Below are positions 1-8,626 of a stretch of 64,000 nt of DNA, in pieces. Both the position numbers and the translations under genes were made by a program. The stretch is from JBBECE01 sp040881985. GTDB lineage: Bacteria; Pseudomonadota; Alphaproteobacteria; Rhizobiales; Devosiaceae. The stretch covers positions 40,877-104,876 of the forward strand of contig JBBECE010000023.1 in NCBI GenBank assembly GCA_040881985.1, in the 5' to 3' direction. Every line of letters begins with the position of its first letter. The stretch's first letter is position 1. The notes below the pieces were generated by a model, which was not told the DNA's origin, ran no database searches, and saw nothing but the letters and a program-made list of their open reading frames with translations.

Positions 1-66
1 GGGCGTTCTTGTTGCAAAAAGCGGCGCTCTAGGGGCGGCCTTCACTGAATTCGACGGGAGGGCGGC

Positions 67-1650
67 ATGCCCAGGGTTCTGGTTTCGGACAAATTGAGCG
101 ACATGGCGGTGCAGATCTTCCGCGACAATGGCGTCGAGGTGGATTTCGCCCCCGAGCTCGGCAAGGACAAGGACAGGCTCCATGCGGCGATTGCCGATTA
201 TGACGGGCTCGCCATCCGCTCGGCGACCAAGGTCACCGAAAAACTGATCGCGGCGGCAAAGCGGCTGAAGGTGATCGGCCGGGCCGGGATCGGCGTCGAC
301 AATGTCGATATCCCGGCGGCGACCGCCAAGGGCATCATCGTGATGAATACGCCCTTCGGCAATTCGATCACCACCGCCGAGCACACGATCGCTCTGTTGA
401 TGGCGCTGGCCCGGCAGATCCCCGAGGCGGATACCTCGACGCGGGCCTCGAAATGGGAAAAGAACCGGTTCCTCGGGGTCGAGGTGACCAACAAGACCCT
501 CGGCATCATCGGCTGCGGCAATATCGGCTCGATCGTCGCCGACCGGGCGCAGGGCCTGAAAATGCGGGTGATCGCCTTCGATCCGTACCTGACGCCCGAG
601 CGGGCGCGCGATCTCGGAGTCGAAAAAGTCGAGCTCGACGAGCTTCTGGCGCGGGCCGATTTCATCACGCTGCACACACCCCTGACCGAGGCGACGCGGC
701 ATATCATTTCGGCCGAGGCGATTGCGAAGATGAGGAAAAGCGCGCGGCTGATCAATTGCGCGCGGGGCGGGCTGGTCGATGAGGCTGCGCTGAAGGAGGC
801 GCTGGTGTCGGGCCGGCTTGCGGGAGCGGCTATCGATGTGTTTGTCGAGGAGCCGGCGGTCGACAACCCGCTGTTTTCGGCGCCGAACATCATCTGCACC
901 CCGCATCTGGGGGCATCGACCAGCGAGGCTCAAGAGAATGTCGCCCTGCAGGTTGCCGAGCAGATGTCGGCGTATTTGATGCACGGGGCGATCTCGAACG
1001 CGCTCAACTTTCCCTCGATCACCGCCGAGGAGGCCCCGAAGCTCACGCCTTTCGTCAAGCTCGCCGAGCAACTCGGGAGTTTTGCGGGACAATTGACCGA
1101 GACGGCGATCTCGGACGTAAGGATCGAATACGAAGGCGCTGTCGCCGAACTCAATACGCGGCCCCTGACCGCGGCGGCAATCGCCGGGCTGCTCAAGCCG
1201 CTGCTCGCCGACGTCAATATGGTGTCGGCGCCGGTCATCGCGCGCGAGCGCGGCATGCAGATCGAGACGGTCAACCGCGAGCAGCAGGGGGCCTATGAGA
1301 GCTATATCCGTCTGACGGTGACGACCGAAAACGGCCCGCGCGGGGTCGCCGGCACGGTTTTCTCCGACGGCAAGCCGCGGCTCATTCAGGTCAAGGGGAT
1401 CAATATGGAGGCGGGGCTTGGCGCCTCGATGCTCTATGTCACCAATGCCGACAAGCCGGGCTTTATCGGCCGGCTCGGCACGGCGCTCGGCGACTGGAAA
1501 ATCAATATCGCCAATTTCAACCTCGGCCGGCAGAAGGAAGGCGGCGATGCCATCGCGCTCCTCGAGATCGACGGCGACATCAGCGACGCGCAGATCGCGG
1601 CCCTCGCCACCATGGATGGCGTGCGGCAGGCCAAGCGGCTGAAGTTCTAG
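67..1650 (+). CDS. serA: D-3-phosphoglycerate dehydrogenase
   Basis: Oxidises 3-phosphoglycerate to 3-phosphohydroxypyruvate with NAD+, the first step of serine synthesis, in the cytoplasm. The 527-residue length fits the long SerA type. Visible parts are the N-terminal substrate-binding half, a Rossmann motif GCGNIG near residue 150, the catalytic Arg in NCARGG (about 233) and the catalytic His in CTPHLG (about 280), then an intervening domain and a C-terminal ACT domain (about 455-527) of the kind that senses serine. A GGGAGG ribosome site precedes the ATG. The upstream partner (serC in many relatives) would lie outside the window. Its TAG stop overlaps the stop of the convergent transporter gene on a shared CTAG. 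Confidence 0.97.
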   Translation: MPRVLVSDKLSDMAVQIFRDNGVEVDFAPELGKDKDRLHAAIADYDGLAIRSATKVTEKLIAAAKRLKVIGRAGIGVDNVDIPAATAKGIIVMNTPFGNSITTAEHTIALLMALARQIPEADTSTRASKWEKNRFLGVEVTNKTLGIIGCGNIGSIVADRAQGLKMRVIAFDPYLTPERARDLGVEKVELDELLARADFITLHTPLTEATRHIISAEAIAKMRKSARLINCARGGLVDEAALKEALVSGRLAGAAIDVFVEEPAVDNPLFSAPNIICTPHLGASTSEAQENVALQVAEQMSAYLMHGAISNALNFPSITAEEAPKLTPFVKLAEQLGSFAGQLTETAISDVRIEYEGAVAELNTRPLTAAAIAGLLKPLLADVNMVSAPVIARERGMQIETVNREQQGAYESYIRLTVTTENGPRGVAGTVFSDGKPRLIQVKGINMEAGLGASMLYVTNADKPGFIGRLGTALGDWKINIANFNLGRQKEGGDAIALLEIDGDISDAQIAALATMDGVRQAKRLKF

Positions 1651-2615
1651 GCGGCGGTGATTTCCGGACGACCGGCCGAGGTCCATTCGGCAAGCGCGAT
1701 GCCGACAATGACAAATCCCGATGCGATAAGGTGATAGGGCTCGAACCTCTCGCCGAGAAGGGCGATGGACATCAGCGTGCCGAAGACCGGGATGAGATTG
1801 ATGAAAAGGCTCGCGCGGTTGGGGCCGACCCGGCTGACCGAGACGGCGTAACAAAGCTGGGCGACGATCGAGGCGAAGATCGCGGTATAGGCGACGATCA
1901 GCCAACCTTGCATATCGATGGTTTGCGGGGCGTCGAGGATCGACGCCGGGCCGGAAAGCGCCAGTTGGAACAGGATCGAGGCCAGCGCGGCGCCGGCGAA
2001 AATCGCGACGAGGAAGCTGAGCCAGTGAATGTCCGGGCGATAGCGGAGCGTCAGCGAATAGACGGCGTAGGCGAGGCACGCCCCAAGCATCAGGGCGTCG
2101 CCCTGATTGATCGATAGCGAGAGCGCGAGTTCGGGGGCGCCGTGGGTCGCGACCAGCAGCACCCCCCAAAGGGTCAGCGCCACCCCGACAATCTGCAGCA
2201 GCCGCGCGCGAACGCGGAAGATGGCGAAGTTGCCGACCATAACCAGGACCGGGATAGCGGCCTGTTCGATCGACATGTTGACGGCGCTGGTGAAATGCGG
2301 GGCGCTGTACAAGAGGACATTGAAAAGGCTCATGCCGAAGGCGCCATAGCCCAAAAGCAGCCAGAGTTTTGGCCGGATCATTTTCCAGTCGCGGCGCAGG
2401 TGCGGCCAGGCGAAGGGCAGGACGAGGAGGAAGGCGGTAATCCAGCGGGTCGCCGTCAGGGTCAGCGGCTCGATATGGCCGACCGCCAGTTTGCTGGCGA
2501 TCGTATTGCCGCTCCAGAAAAGCGGGGCCAGGAGCAGAACCAGATAGGGCCGGGCGAGGGCGCCGGGCCCGGGTGCGGGGCTTCCCGGCGCGTCGGAATG
2601 GGCTTTTGTCATCAA
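1647..2615 (-). CDS. DMT-superfamily (EamA) transporter
   Basis: A 322-residue integral membrane protein with two EamA repeats and about ten predicted membrane segments, the usual size for drug/metabolite exporters such as RhtA/YdcZ relatives. The early segment contains APLFWSGNTIASK, typical of the family's first helix. The substrate cannot be told from sequence; family members export amino acids, metabolites or drugs. It converges on serA, and the two stop codons share the palindrome CTAG, so no terminator separates them. The 5' side faces purA across a short region broken by an assembly gap, so its promoter may be incompletely represented. Confidence 0.9.
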   Translation of the reverse strand: MMTKAHSDAPGSPAPGPGALARPYLVLLLAPLFWSGNTIASKLAVGHIEPLTLTATRWITAFLLVLPFAWPHLRRDWKMIRPKLWLLLGYGAFGMSLFNVLLYSAPHFTSAVNMSIEQAAIPVLVMVGNFAIFRVRARLLQIVGVALTLWGVLLVATHGAPELALSLSINQGDALMLGACLAYAVYSLTLRYRPDIHWLSFLVAIFAGAALASILFQLALSGPASILDAPQTIDMQGWLIVAYTAIFASIVAQLCYAVSVSRVGPNRASLFINLIPVFGTLMSIALLGERFEPYHLIASGFVIVGIALAEWTSAGRPEITAA

Positions 2616-2707
2616 GGATCGTTTGGTGTATCAGCCTTTGGGCCTTTGTCGGGGCCTAGCAGGATCGGGCGCGCGGCGGAACCGCAAAATGCGGCGGAGC
2701 CCCGCCC

Positions 2708-2717
2708 NNNNNNNNNN
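2708..2717. other. assembly gap (10 N)
   Basis: Ten undetermined bases sit inside a very G/C-homopolymer-rich stretch between the divergent transporter and purA genes. A run of exactly ten Ns is often a placeholder, so the true gap length may differ. The promoters of both flanking genes may lie in or near the missing bases. Confidence 0.95.
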
Positions 2718-2783
2718 GGGGCGGGGGGGGTAACCCAAAATGGGGGGGGCGCGGGGCCCGGCGCGGCGTTTGGGGGAGCGTTG

Positions 2784-4076
2784 ATGGCCAATGTCGTTGT
2801 CGTCGGCTCGCAATGGGGCGACGAGGGCAAAGGCAAGATCGTCGACTGGCTCTCCGAGCGCGCCGACGTGGTGGTGCGCTATCAGGGCGGGCACAATGCC
2901 GGCCACACCCTCGTCATCGGGGGGAACAGCTTCAAGCTCAGCCTCTTGCCGTCGGGGGTAGTGCGCAAAGGCAAATTATCGCTCATCGGCAATGGCGTCG
3001 TCGTCGATCCGCATCATTTCGTAGAGGAGCTCGAACGGCTCAAAGGCCAGGGCATCGAGATCACGCCGGACAATCTCAGGATTGCCGAGAACGCGCCGCT
3101 GATCCTTTCGATCCATCGCGAACTCGATGCCTTCCGCGAGAATTCCAGTTCCGGGCTAAAGATCGGCACGACCAAACGCGGCATCGGGCCGGCCTATGAG
3201 GACAAGGTCGGGCGGCGGGCGATCCGGCTGATGGACCTCGCGGAGCCTGAAACACTCAGCCTCAAGATTGAGCGGCTGCTCGGGCATCACAATGCGCTGC
3301 GGCGCGGCATGGGCCTGAAAGAAGCCGAGGCGGGGGCAATCGAGGCCGAACTTCTGAGCGTCGCCGATCGGATTCTCCCGTTCATGGACCGCGTCTGGCA
3401 TCTCCTCGACGAACGGCGGCGGCGGGGCGACCGGATCCTCTTCGAGGGCGCGCAGGGGGCGCTGCTCGACAATGATCACGGCACCTATCCGTTCGTGACG
3501 TCGTCGAATACGGTAGCCGGCCAGGCGGCGACGGGGGCGGGACTCGGGCCGGGGGCGATCGACTATGTGCTTGGGATCACCAAGGCCTATACAACCCGGG
3601 TCGGGGAAGGGCCGTTTCCGACCGAACAGGACAATGAGACGGGCCGGTTCCTCGGCCAGCGCGGCAAGGAATATGGCACGGTGACCGGGCGAAAGCGCCG
3701 CTGCGGCTGGTTCGACGCCGTGTTGGTGCGGCAGAGCGTGAAAGTTTCCGGGATCGACGGCATTGCCTTGACCAAGCTCGACGTGCTTGACGGGCTTGAG
3801 GAAATCCAGGTTTGCACCGGGTACGAGCTCGACGGCAGGCGGATCGATTATCTGCCTGCCTCAATGGGGTCACAGGGACGCGTCAAACCGGTTTACGAAA
3901 AGTTGGAAGGTTGGTCGGAAAACAGCGCCGGCGCACGCAGCTGGGCCGATCTTCCCGCATCGGCGATCAAATATGTCCGTTACGTCGAAGAACTCATCGG
4001 ATGTCCGGTAGCAATGCTGTCGACAAGCCCGGAGCGGGACGACACCATTTTGGTCCAAGACCCGTTTCAAGACTGA
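2784..4076 (+). CDS. purA: adenylosuccinate synthetase
   Basis: Joins IMP and aspartate using GTP to make adenylosuccinate, the committed step to AMP. The 430-residue product has the expected length. The N-terminal nucleotide loop GSQWGDEGKGKIVD, the IMP-binding GHNAGHT segment, the signature around DNDHGTYPFVTSSNT, and the GRKRRCGWFD segment are all present. The ATG at 2784 is chosen because the family begins almost directly with the nucleotide loop and a GGGGGAG ribosome site lies just upstream. Reading further upstream in frame would run through the N gap and is rejected. A large membrane protein gene follows 44 bases downstream in the same direction. Confidence 0.97.
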   Translation: MANVVVVGSQWGDEGKGKIVDWLSERADVVVRYQGGHNAGHTLVIGGNSFKLSLLPSGVVRKGKLSLIGNGVVVDPHHFVEELERLKGQGIEITPDNLRIAENAPLILSIHRELDAFRENSSSGLKIGTTKRGIGPAYEDKVGRRAIRLMDLAEPETLSLKIERLLGHHNALRRGMGLKEAEAGAIEAELLSVADRILPFMDRVWHLLDERRRRGDRILFEGAQGALLDNDHGTYPFVTSSNTVAGQAATGAGLGPGAIDYVLGITKAYTTRVGEGPFPTEQDNETGRFLGQRGKEYGTVTGRKRRCGWFDAVLVRQSVKVSGIDGIALTKLDVLDGLEEIQVCTGYELDGRRIDYLPASMGSQGRVKPVYEKLEGWSENSAGARSWADLPASAIKYVRYVEELIGCPVAMLSTSPERDDTILVQDPFQD

Positions 4077-4120
4077 CGGAAATTCGATAGGCTTGCCAAG
4101 GAACGGGTACCGGGTAGCCA

Positions 4121-6373
4121 ATGGCGGATTACAAAGAGTTGTTGCGCAGGGCCATCGAAGCCCTGGCCGAAAGCAACGGGGCTGCGCGCCGTCAGGTTTA
4201 CGAGAAGGCGAGGTCGGCGCTTGTCGCGCAGTTGCGGGCGATTCAACCGCCGTTGCCGGCCCGCGAAATTACCCAACACCGGCTGAAGCTCGAGGACTGC
4301 ATTCGCCAGGTCGAGCAGGAAGCAACCGAAGCCCTGCTGAATTCGAGCCCGCCGCCGCCATCGGAGCCACCCCCGGTCGCGCGCCCACCCGTCAATGCCG
4401 ATGCGCGGGCCGAAGAGGCGATCGCCCAGGCGCTGGTTGCCGACCGGATGCCGCCGCCCGACCCGAAGCCGCAAATGCGGTCTGCCGCAATGGCCCCCCA
4501 GAAAAAGCCGGCGGCGCGCGATGCGGCCCCGGTACCGAAGCAAACGGCAGGCGGCGACCCGCCCGCCGCGACCGTCAGGCCGCCGGCGGCCGAGACATTT
4601 CATCCAGCCCCGGCGCCGACCTTGACGCCGCGAAAAGCCCGGCCCGCCCCGCAGCCGCCGATCATGGTTGTGCGCCAGCCGGAGCCGGAAGCAGAACCGA
4701 TGGACGAGCCCGCGGGCGAGGCGGATGACGAAGCGCCACGCCAGCCGGGGCCGATGTCGATCGAGCAAGTGATCGCGGCGGCGCAGCGCGATTCGGCGAT
4801 GCCGCGCGCCGAAATGCCGCCGCCGCAAGCCGACAGACCGACCGGCAAGCCGGTCGTCAGGCCGGCAGTCAGGATCGAACAGGAGCCGCGCCGGCGGGCC
4901 GCCGCCGCCGAAGGGGTGGCGCGGCGGGAGAACGCTATCGCGCGCGCCGAGCCCGGCCGGCAAATGGGACTGGAGGCGGCGATCAGCGCGGCAATGTCGA
5001 GCGTGCGCGAGGTCGAGGTCGATCCCGGGCCGGGGCGCAAGCAGGCGCGCGACGCCACCGAGGTTGACGACAATCCCCAGGCTTCGATCGACCGCGCCAT
5101 CGCGGCGCTCGACCGCGAGGTGAAGGGCGCCGTCGCCGAGGAATCGCCGGCCATCTCCGCCGCCGTCAAGCAGCGCGAAGTCAAGGAACAGCGAGTGGTT
5201 GCCGATCGCAGCCGGCTCACCGCCGCCGCCGAGCATCCCCCGACGGGAGGCGACGACTATTGGAGCGAAGCGGACGCCGCCCAGTTCGAGGCGGGTCATG
5301 AGGAATTCGAGAATACCCCGATGGAGGATGGCGAGCCGGCCGGGCGCGGCGGGTTCACGATCTTTCTGGTGATGGTGGTGGCGTTGCTCGTGGCGGCGGG
5401 CGGTGGCGGCTTCTGGGCGTGGCGCGAGGGCTATCTCGATCTCGGCGGGTTGATGGCGCGGATCGGGATCGGCGGGCAGACGCAGACGGCCGCCGAGCCT
5501 GCCGATACGGCCACTCTGGCGCCGGCCGTGGACGAGCCGGTCGCCGAGGCCAATACCGAACCGGCGGGGAATACGACGCAATTGCCGTCCGATTCAGCAC
5601 TGCCGGCGAACGGGGCGGGAATCGAGGGCTCCCCGAAGATCGACGAGCGGCTGCCGGACGAAGGAACGGTGCGTGTGGTCGAGCCGGAAGGCGCCGGCAA
5701 TACCGAGACGGCGCCAGGCGCCGAAATCGAAGCAACGGCGACAGGGCAACCCCAGAGCGCGACCGACGTGGCGCCGGCGGAAGGGGAAGGCGCGACTGCC
5801 ACCCCGACCGGGGAAGCGTTGATCGATCCGGCGCTGATTGAGGGCAACCAGTCGATCCTGCTTGAAGAGCAGGGAGCGGGGGCCAACGGGCCGGCGCCCT
5901 TCTCGGGGACGGTCGAGTGGACGCGCGATGTCGACGAGCTCGGCCTTCCGGTGATCCGCGCCACCGCGAGAATCCCGGCGCGCAACCTCTCGGTCGACCT
6001 GCTGTTCCGCAAGAATTCCGATGCGGCGCTGCCGGCGAGCCATCTGGTTGAGATCAATTTCACGGTGCTCGACAGTTTTGTCGGCGGCGGCATCGCCACC
6101 CTGCCGGGGGTGATGTTCAAGAACGAAGAGCTGTCGCAGGGCACCCCGCTCGCCGGCGCCTCGGCGAGGGTGTTCGATAATCAGTTCCTGTTCGCGCTCA
6201 GCGCCGAGACCGTCGATCTGGCGTCGAACGCGACGCTGATGCGCAGCCAAGCCTGGATCGATCTGCTGATGGTCTATTCGACCGGTCGGCGGGCGATCAT
6301 GACACTGGAGAAGGGCGAGGACGGGCAGGCGATTTTCGATGCCGTGCTCGACGCCTGGGCCGCCGAAAACTAG
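4121..6373 (+). CDS. proline/alanine-rich single-pass membrane protein
   Basis: A 750-residue protein of unknown function. Residues 1-75 form a predicted helical head (MADYKELLRRAIEAL...), then a long low-complexity Pro/Ala/Arg-rich stretch to about 400. One hydrophobic segment follows near 410-430 (FTIFLVMVVALLVAAGGGG), then an acidic Ala/Glu/Thr-rich linker, and finally a folded C-terminal domain of about 160 residues (from roughly 590) with beta-strand character. The likely topology is cytoplasmic N-terminus and periplasmic C-terminus. From memory, similar proteins sit beside purA in other Hyphomicrobiales, which argues for a conserved envelope role. It may be cotranscribed with purA. Its stop overlaps the thiQ stop on CTAG. 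Confidence 0.85.
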   Translation: MADYKELLRRAIEALAESNGAARRQVYEKARSALVAQLRAIQPPLPAREITQHRLKLEDCIRQVEQEATEALLNSSPPPPSEPPPVARPPVNADARAEEAIAQALVADRMPPPDPKPQMRSAAMAPQKKPAARDAAPVPKQTAGGDPPAATVRPPAAETFHPAPAPTLTPRKARPAPQPPIMVVRQPEPEAEPMDEPAGEADDEAPRQPGPMSIEQVIAAAQRDSAMPRAEMPPPQADRPTGKPVVRPAVRIEQEPRRRAAAAEGVARRENAIARAEPGRQMGLEAAISAAMSSVREVEVDPGPGRKQARDATEVDDNPQASIDRAIAALDREVKGAVAEESPAISAAVKQREVKEQRVVADRSRLTAAAEHPPTGGDDYWSEADAAQFEAGHEEFENTPMEDGEPAGRGGFTIFLVMVVALLVAAGGGGFWAWREGYLDLGGLMARIGIGGQTQTAAEPADTATLAPAVDEPVAEANTEPAGNTTQLPSDSALPANGAGIEGSPKIDERLPDEGTVRVVEPEGAGNTETAPGAEIEATATGQPQSATDVAPAEGEGATATPTGEALIDPALIEGNQSILLEEQGAGANGPAPFSGTVEWTRDVDELGLPVIRATARIPARNLSVDLLFRKNSDAALPASHLVEINFTVLDSFVGGGIATLPGVMFKNEELSQGTPLAGASARVFDNQFLFALSAETVDLASNATLMRSQAWIDLLMVYSTGRRAIMTLEKGEDGQAIFDAVLDAWAAEN

Positions 6374-7017
6374 GTCCGCGCTTCGGGCGTCAGTTTCCCA
6401 TCCGCCAAAATGAAGACGCGGTGCGCGAGCGCCGCGAGGTCGTCGCGGTCATGGCTGACGAGGATGGTATGCCAACCGCGTTCGGCGACGAGACGCGCGA
6501 GATGGGCGCGGACGGCGGCGGCGGTCTCAGCGTCGAGCGCGGTGAATGGCTCGTCGAGCAACAGCACCGGCCTGTCGCGCAAAAGGGTTCGGGCTAGCGC
6601 CACGCGCTGCCGCTGGCCGCCCGACAGACGCGCAGCCGGACGGTTGCCTAAATCGTCTAGACCAACGGCCTTGAGCGCCGTGGCGATCTGGCGTTGGCGT
6701 GCATCGGCGAGGAGTTTTCCGGGGAGCCCGAGGGCGAGATTGCGGGACGCGGTCAGGTGCTCGAAGAGGTTGTCGGTTTGGAAGAGGATCGAGACCGGGC
6801 GGTCTTCCGGCGGCAACCGCAGCAGGCTTTTTCCGTCGAGCATGATGTCGCCGGATTCGGGCGTGAGAAAGCCGGCGATGAGATCGAGTAGCGTCGATTT
6901 GCCCGACCCGCTTGTCCCGGAAATGCCGACGATCTCGCCGGGGGCGACGTCAAGATCGAAGCGCCAGCGGGGGCTCGCCGGGGCGTAGCGGAAAGTCACG
7001 CCGTCAAGCGTCAACAT
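6370..7017 (-). CDS. thiQ: thiamine ABC transporter ATP-binding protein
   Basis: ATPase of the thiamine/TPP importer, acting at the inner face of the cytoplasmic membrane. The 215-residue protein has a Walker A loop (SGTSGSGKST, near residue 35), the ABC signature LSGGQRQRVALAR, and a Walker B with LLLDEPF. The short length, without a C-terminal regulatory domain, matches ThiQ. It overlaps thiP by 14 bases, so the two are translationally coupled. It is the last gene of the riboswitch-controlled thiBPQ operon, and its TAG stop shares CTAG with the convergent membrane-protein gene. Confidence 0.94.
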   Translation of the reverse strand: MLTLDGVTFRYAPASPRWRFDLDVAPGEIVGISGTSGSGKSTLLDLIAGFLTPESGDIMLDGKSLLRLPPEDRPVSILFQTDNLFEHLTASRNLALGLPGKLLADARQRQIATALKAVGLDDLGNRPAARLSGGQRQRVALARTLLRDRPVLLLDEPFTALDAETAAAVRAHLARLVAERGWHTILVSHDRDDLAALAHRVFILADGKLTPEART

Positions 7018-8617
7018 GGCGGGGCCCGGCGATGAGGCGGGGGATCAGCAACAAGGCGAAGACGGTGAGGACGAGGAGCGCGGCGGCGACGGTTGCAGCG
7101 TCGGCGTTGCGATAGGAGCCCATGGCGCGATACATGAGCCACGGCAGGGTCGAAAAGTCGGCGTTGCCGAAGAGCGCGATGACCCCAAGGTCGCCGAGCG
7201 ATAGGCAGAAGGCGACGGCGGCGGCATAACCGAGGTCGGGGCGGATCAGCGGCAACTCGATGTCGAGCAAGCGCCGCCAACCGGAGAGGGCGAGGGACCG
7301 TTGCAGCCGGGCGGTGCTCGCCGAAAGCCGTTCGAGCGGGGGGCCGAGGATCGCGGCGGCGAGCGGCAGGGCAAGCAGCGCATTGGCGAGGACTAGAATC
7401 GCCGGGGCTACAGCATCGGGGGCGGCGCCGGTCAGCCGGGCGAGGAGGAAGAACCCCAAGGCCAGAACCAAAGCGGGCATTGCCAGATAGGCGAAGGCGG
7501 GCGCGCCGATCAAAAGCCGCGCCCAGCCGGCGGGCACGCCGGTCGCGGCGATCAGCGCGACGTTGGCGCGGGCCAGCGCGAGGACGAGCGCGAGGGCGAT
7601 GGCGAGCGCGGCGCTGCATGTCGCGACGATCAGGCTGGTTGCAAGCGCCGTGGCGAATGCTGGTGAGGCGAGCGTCGCGAGCGCTCCGGGGGCGATGGCG
7701 CCGGCAAGGACCGCCAGCATCGGCAGGCCGAAGATCAGCGCCGCAAGCATGATCGTGGCGATTTGAAGGGCGCGGGCGGGGCCGTGATCCGGCCAGTGGG
7801 GGAGCGTCGGGGGGCGGCCGATCAGCGCCGCCCCAAGCGGCCAGCCGGCAGCGGGGACAATCACCACGAAGCAGATCGCGAGCTGGATCAGCGCCAGACG
7901 GGCGGCGAGGCCGGGGTCGAAATCGAGCCGTACCGATTCGTAGATGGCGACCTCGAAGGTGGCGTTGGAGGGGCCGCCGCCGAGCGTCAAAACGACCGCG
8001 AAGGAGGTGAAGCAGAAGAGGAAGATCACTGCGGCAAGGCTTGGAATGGCGGCGCGAATGGCCGGCCAGTCGAGGGCGAGGAATCGATCGAGGGGGCCTA
8101 GCGCCAGCGAGCGGCCGAGCTTGAGTTTGCGCGCCGGCATCGCGGCGAGGCGATTGTAGCACACCCGGGCGGCGAGCGCGCCGTTGAGGATCAAATGGCA
8201 GAAGACGATGCCGTGGAGGCCGAAGATCGTGCCCGGCAGGCGGGCGCCGGTCAGCGCCAAGAGCCCGTCATTGATCCAACCGGCGCGGCCCCAGACGGCG
8301 ACGACCCCGAATGCAACCACCAAGGCAGGAAGCACCAGCCCGGTCGAGAGCACCGCGACGAAGGCGTTGCGTCCCGGAAACGCGACCCGGTCGAGCGCCC
8401 AGGCGATGGCGATGCCGGAGACGATCGAGACGAGGGTCGAGAGCGACGCCTGCAGGAGGGTGGTGCGGAACAGGTGGCCAACGTCGCGGGCGGGGGCGCC
8501 GGTACCGGGAAAGCGGGCCGAGGCGACGCCGAGGCTCAGGAGCAGGGCGGCTATCAGCGAAGCGATCAGGGCAGCAAGGACAAGCCCCGCGGCAATGCGG
8601 CCCCAATAGCGGCTCAC
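7004..8617 (-). CDS. thiP: thiamine ABC transporter permease
   Basis: The 537-residue membrane channel of the thiamine importer. It contains two tandem binding-protein-dependent permease domains, each about 250 residues, with roughly twelve predicted membrane segments. This fused two-domain architecture and its place between binding protein and ATPase match ThiP. Alanine/leucine-rich helices dominate and no soluble domain is visible. It follows thiB by about nine bases and overlaps thiQ. Confidence 0.93.
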   Translation of the reverse strand: MSRYWGRIAAGLVLAALIASLIAALLLSLGVASARFPGTGAPARDVGHLFRTTLLQASLSTLVSIVSGIAIAWALDRVAFPGRNAFVAVLSTGLVLPALVVAFGVVAVWGRAGWINDGLLALTGARLPGTIFGLHGIVFCHLILNGALAARVCYNRLAAMPARKLKLGRSLALGPLDRFLALDWPAIRAAIPSLAAVIFLFCFTSFAVVLTLGGGPSNATFEVAIYESVRLDFDPGLAARLALIQLAICFVVIVPAAGWPLGAALIGRPPTLPHWPDHGPARALQIATIMLAALIFGLPMLAVLAGAIAPGALATLASPAFATALATSLIVATCSAALAIALALVLALARANVALIAATGVPAGWARLLIGAPAFAYLAMPALVLALGFFLLARLTGAAPDAVAPAILVLANALLALPLAAAILGPPLERLSASTARLQRSLALSGWRRLLDIELPLIRPDLGYAAAVAFCLSLGDLGVIALFGNADFSTLPWLMYRAMGSYRNADAATVAAALLVLTVFALLLIPRLIAGPRHVDA

Positions 8618-8626
8618 CGGGTGCCC

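Noticed and set aside
2142..2783. N-terminal extension of purA through the assembly gap
   Set aside because: Runs through Ns and antisense to the transporter gene; PurA proteins begin at MANVVVVGSQWGDEGKG.
4067..5581. 504-codon frame antisense to the proline-rich protein gene
   Set aside because: Arginine/glycine-rich composition typical of GC-rich shadow frames; the sense frame has a coherent domain structure and ribosome site.
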